8,479 bases of DNA from Planctomycetota bacterium (GTDB lineage Bacteria > Planctomycetota > Phycisphaerae > WQYP01). The DNA is taken from assembly GCA_021795535.1 (NCBI GenBank), contig JAJYPG010000033.1, positions 1-8,479 on the forward strand. The letters run 5' to 3'. The notes beneath the pieces were generated by a model. That model was not told the origin of the DNA and made no database searches. It saw only the letters and a program-made list of their open reading frames with translations. A program made the position numbers and the translations under genes. How positions within the stretch are numbered: position 1 is the first letter of the stretch; the number at the start of each line of letters is the position of its first letter. Shown here piece by piece: positions 6,798 through 8,479 of the stretch.

Positions 6798-6843
6798 GCC
6801 GACAAAAAAACTGTTTTATTGAACCGATGTCGGCTTGCCGACA
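6798..6843 (-). promoter_or_regulatory. Three-arm alternative pairing region in the DUF4416 leader
   Basis: On the minus strand, TGTCGGC (6843-6837), GCCGACA (6834-6828) and TGTCGGC (6804-6798) occur in order. The middle arm can pair with either outer arm, but not both. A T7 run (6810-6804) precedes and overlaps the last arm. Read-through RNA would contain all three arms. RNA started at the predicted promoter (about 6836) would contain only the last two. An attenuator-like role is inferred only. Confidence 0.35.
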
Positions 6844-6844
6844 T
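6827..6844. promoter_or_regulatory. 18-bp palindrome overlapping the -10 box and predicted start, candidate operator
   Basis: ATGTCGGC-TT-GCCGACAT is a perfect inverted repeat with 8-bp arms. It shares two bases with the -10 box and covers the predicted start site, the classic place for a repressor operator. As RNA from the upstream dehydrogenase gene it could also fold into a hairpin. No regulator gene is visible in the window. Confidence 0.5.
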
Positions 6845-6848
6845 TATA
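6843..6848 (-). promoter_or_regulatory. Perfect -10 box upstream of the DUF4416 gene
   Basis: The minus strand reads TATAAT at 6848-6843, a full match to the sigma-70 -10 consensus. The predicted transcription start is near 6836, about 60 bases before the ATG at 6777. No good -35 hexamer is found at 16-18 bases upstream (GCCATC lies there), so activity may depend on an activator or on another sigma factor. Confidence 0.45.
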
Positions 6849-6956
6849 CCGAACCGACACCACGCGATGGCGGTTGCCCCGGTCATGGCCCAACCCGCAA
6901 AATCCGTCACCTCATGTTTTCCAACCGGCCACCTTCCATACAATTAATGTGATGAT

Positions 6957-7898
6957 CTATATATTTCTATAATTATTATCCGTCTTTTGCAGAATTCCAA
7001 CCACATCTCGCGCCACCCAACTCATCGCGTCCATCGCGCCCTGCGTGCGCGCTGCCAGATGCGGAGTCAGAATCAGATTTTTCAAACCCCAGAGCGGATA
7101 ATCCTCCGGCGGCGGCTCCGGGTCATGTACATCAATGGCGGCACCGGCAAGTCCGCCGGCCTTAAGCGCCGTGGCCAAAGCGGCCGCATCAACCACTTCG
7201 CCGCGAGCGGTGTTAACCAGAATGGCGTTGGGCCGCATCAATTGCAGGGACGGGGCGGCAATCAGGTGATGGTTGTCCGGAACATGGCTGACATGAATGG
7301 TCAGAATATCCGCCTGGGCATAAAGTTCCGGCTTGGTCACGCTTTTAGCGGGAAAATCCACTTGGGCTGCAACATCCACCAGATCGTTGTAAATAACATT
7401 CATGCCAAAGGCCTGCGCCACGCGGCCCACCGCCCGGCCAATGCGACCCATGCCCAGAATCCCCATGGTTTTGCCATGCAATTCCAGCCCGCGTATTTTT
7501 TTTCGGTACGAATAAAATTCATCACCCGCAATGGGGGCGGGAATATGCGACAGCGGGCGACCGAGATGAAAAATTAAATTAAACACATATTCACATACCG
7601 CGTGCATATTGGCTCCAGGGGTGGAAACCACCTGAACATGACGCCGGGCGCATGCGGCCTGATCAATGTTTTCCAGACCCACACCCGCCCGGCCCACCAC
7701 ACGAAGTTTTGGGGCCGCGGAAAGCAACTCATCATTCACACGGGTATAGGTACGGACAATTAGCGCATCAGCCACGGCGAGGTCCTGGCACAATTGTCGC
7801 GGGTTTTTCCAGCTTGATTCCACCAACTGAACCTGATTTTTCAGCCAGGCCAGAGGCGCTTCCTCCAATCCTTCCGTTACAACCACGCAAAAAGTCAT
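6957..7898 (-). CDS. D-2-hydroxyacid dehydrogenase, short phosphoglycerate dehydrogenase type
   Basis: A 313-residue NAD-dependent D-isomer-specific 2-hydroxyacid dehydrogenase, most like the short form of D-3-phosphoglycerate dehydrogenase (first step of serine synthesis from 3-phosphoglycerate). The substrate-side motif VGRAGVGLENID is at 68-79. The Rossmann loop is GMGRIG at 149-154, with D172 at the end of the next strand favouring NAD over NADP. The catalytic triad reads R232 (ARGEVVD), E261 (DPEPP) and H280 (TPHLAA). It ends shortly after the catalytic domain and lacks the C-terminal ACT or intervening domains of longer SerA enzymes, so serine feedback through an ACT domain is not expected. 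Other substrates (glyoxylate, hydroxypyruvate, other 2-keto acids) remain possible. The start ATG at 7898 has AGGTGA seven bases upstream. It lies 83 bases after the siroheme-decarboxylase homologue on the same strand. Confidence 0.88.
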   Translation of the reverse strand: MTFCVVVTEGLEEAPLAWLKNQVQLVESSWKNPRQLCQDLAVADALIVRTYTRVNDELLSAAPKLRVVGRAGVGLENIDQAACARRHVQVVSTPGANMHAVCEYVFNLIFHLGRPLSHIPAPIAGDEFYSYRKKIRGLELHGKTMGILGMGRIGRAVGRVAQAFGMNVIYNDLVDVAAQVDFPAKSVTKPELYAQADILTIHVSHVPDNHHLIAAPSLQLMRPNAILVNTARGEVVDAAALATALKAGGLAGAAIDVHDPEPPPEDYPLWGLKNLILTPHLAARTQGAMDAMSWVARDVVGILQKTDNNYRNI

Positions 7899-7925
7899 GA
7901 CAATTTCACCTTTGTTTCATCACTT

Positions 7926-7947
7926 TACGCAATGCTTATTTAGCGTA
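7926..7947. repeat. Weak inverted repeat between the dehydrogenase and the haem-pathway gene
   Basis: TACGC (7926-7930) and GCGTA (7943-7947) are complementary around a 12-base A/T-rich loop. The 83-base gap otherwise holds the dehydrogenase ribosome-binding site and nothing else recognisable. The short stem and absent T tract make a terminator doubtful. Confidence 0.2.
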
Positions 7948-7981
7948 TCGCGGCATTAATCATAAGGCGCATAATCCGGCT

Positions 7982-8479
7982 TCAGGCCAGCATCGCCTTC
8001 GGGTCCAGTCCCACGCTGCGGCACCAGTCGCGGTAGGCCGCCGGGGCAATTTCGCTGGGTTTAATTTCACTCCGCCCGCCCCAGAAAACATTGGTGTAGG
8101 AAACATGAATGCCCACCGATTCCAGGTGCCGGTCCATGGCGGCCTTGTGGGCAAGAATCAGGTCTTTGTCTTTACCATGAGCGACACCCATCACATTTAC
8201 ATTGCCAAATTCCGCCCCCCCTTCCCGCCAATAAGCGTGGGTCATAATATGGAAACGCCCCACCTGGCGCCCTGCCTCAATTTCGCGGCCCGGTGGCACC
8301 GCCCAGTGAAACAGCGCATTGTACCGTGTAACATTTTCACCGGTGGAGAGCGTTTTAACATGCTCCAGAAAAGTGGAAAAGCGGCCAATAACCCCCAGTT
8401 TATGCAGATCGCCGGCCACTCGGAAAAAATTCTCCAGCGACATGCCAATTTCCGCAGCGCGGGGTTGCCATATATTGGA
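7982..8479 (-). CDS. Siroheme decarboxylase (AhbA/AhbB/NirD-like, Lrp/AsnC fold), 5' end outside window
   Basis: The visible 165 residues match the Lrp/AsnC-type siroheme decarboxylases used in the alternative haem pathway and in haem d1 synthesis. Those proteins remove acetate carboxyls from siroheme and resemble regulators without necessarily binding DNA. Supporting features are WQPR near the edge, then GVIGRFSTFLEHVK, a WAVPPG strand-turn, THAYWRE in place of the usual SH-Y-R active-site segment, and MGVAHG in place of the usual M-HG. The frame is open to the last base of the window, and WQPRAAEIG in the upstream stretch is family-like. The ATG at 8443 is therefore internal and the gene starts beyond 8479. 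The C-terminus (FWGGRSEIKPSEI) looks like a family-specific tail that I cannot assign. It might instead be a haem-sensing regulator. Stop TGA is at 7984-7982. Confidence 0.72.
   Translation of the reverse strand, partial: SNIWQPRAAEIGMSLENFFRVAGDLHKLGVIGRFSTFLEHVKTLSTGENVTRYNALFHWAVPPGREIEAGRQVGRFHIMTHAYWREGGAEFGNVNVMGVAHGKDKDLILAHKAAMDRHLESVGIHVSYTNVFWGGRSEIKPSEIAPAAYRDWCRSVGLDPKAMLA

Noticed and set aside
6659..6943. 94-codon minus-strand frame across the DUF4416 promoter region
   Set aside because: It overlaps the well-supported DUF4416 gene in another frame and runs through the palindrome and -10 box, so it is most likely random.
1..8479. Defence system, prophage, mobile element or CRISPR array
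   Set aside because: No transposase, integrase, nuclease, toxin-antitoxin pair or regularly spaced repeat was found. All seven genes read as core metabolism, replication or envelope functions.

Overview
This 8.5 kb window is ordinary bacterial chromosome carrying seven protein genes, two of them cut by the window edges. No rRNA, tRNA, insertion sequence, integrase or CRISPR array was seen. GC content is moderate, coding density is high, and the largest gap between genes is about 180 bases. The undecaprenyl-phosphate sugar transferase and O-antigen ligase/polymerase pair, the Lrp-type siroheme-decarboxylase relative and the DUF4416 gene would fit an anaerobic or deep-branching Gram-negative lineage, possibly Planctomycetota. 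That lineage is an inference from gene content and no marker gene here settles it.

Layout. On the left, the tail of a beta-rich protein (+, ends 282) converges on a Cof-type HAD phosphatase (-, 383-1288). The two are separated by a pair of tight hairpins. The HAD gene is divergent from holA (+, 1427-2509), the clamp-loader delta subunit, and the shared spacer carries back-to-back -35-like elements. holA converges on a long run of minus-strand genes that fills the rest of the window. In transcription order these are an Lrp/AhbA-AhbB-like siroheme decarboxylase homologue (enters from beyond 8479, ends 7982), a D-2-hydroxyacid/phosphoglycerate dehydrogenase (7898-6957), a DUF4416 protein (6777-6211), a WecA/TagO-type sugar-phosphate transferase (6084-4966) and a 766-residue O-antigen ligase/polymerase-family membrane protein (4969-2669).

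How the genes may work together. The last two minus-strand genes overlap by 4 bases (ATGA). They probably form a translationally coupled surface-polysaccharide pair: one starts the glycan on the lipid carrier, the other polymerises or ligates it. The DUF4416 gene lies 126 bases upstream on the same strand and may share the transcript. The dehydrogenase and the haem-pathway homologue upstream look like a separate unit. A near-perfect -10 box and an 18-base palindrome in front of DUF4416 mark a probable new promoter there.

No wholly new system was found. The best leads are the palindrome and alternative-hairpin region at 6798-6848, the DUF4416/WecA/ligase cluster, the variant siroheme-decarboxylase homologue, and the A9 tract plus acidic insertion in holA.
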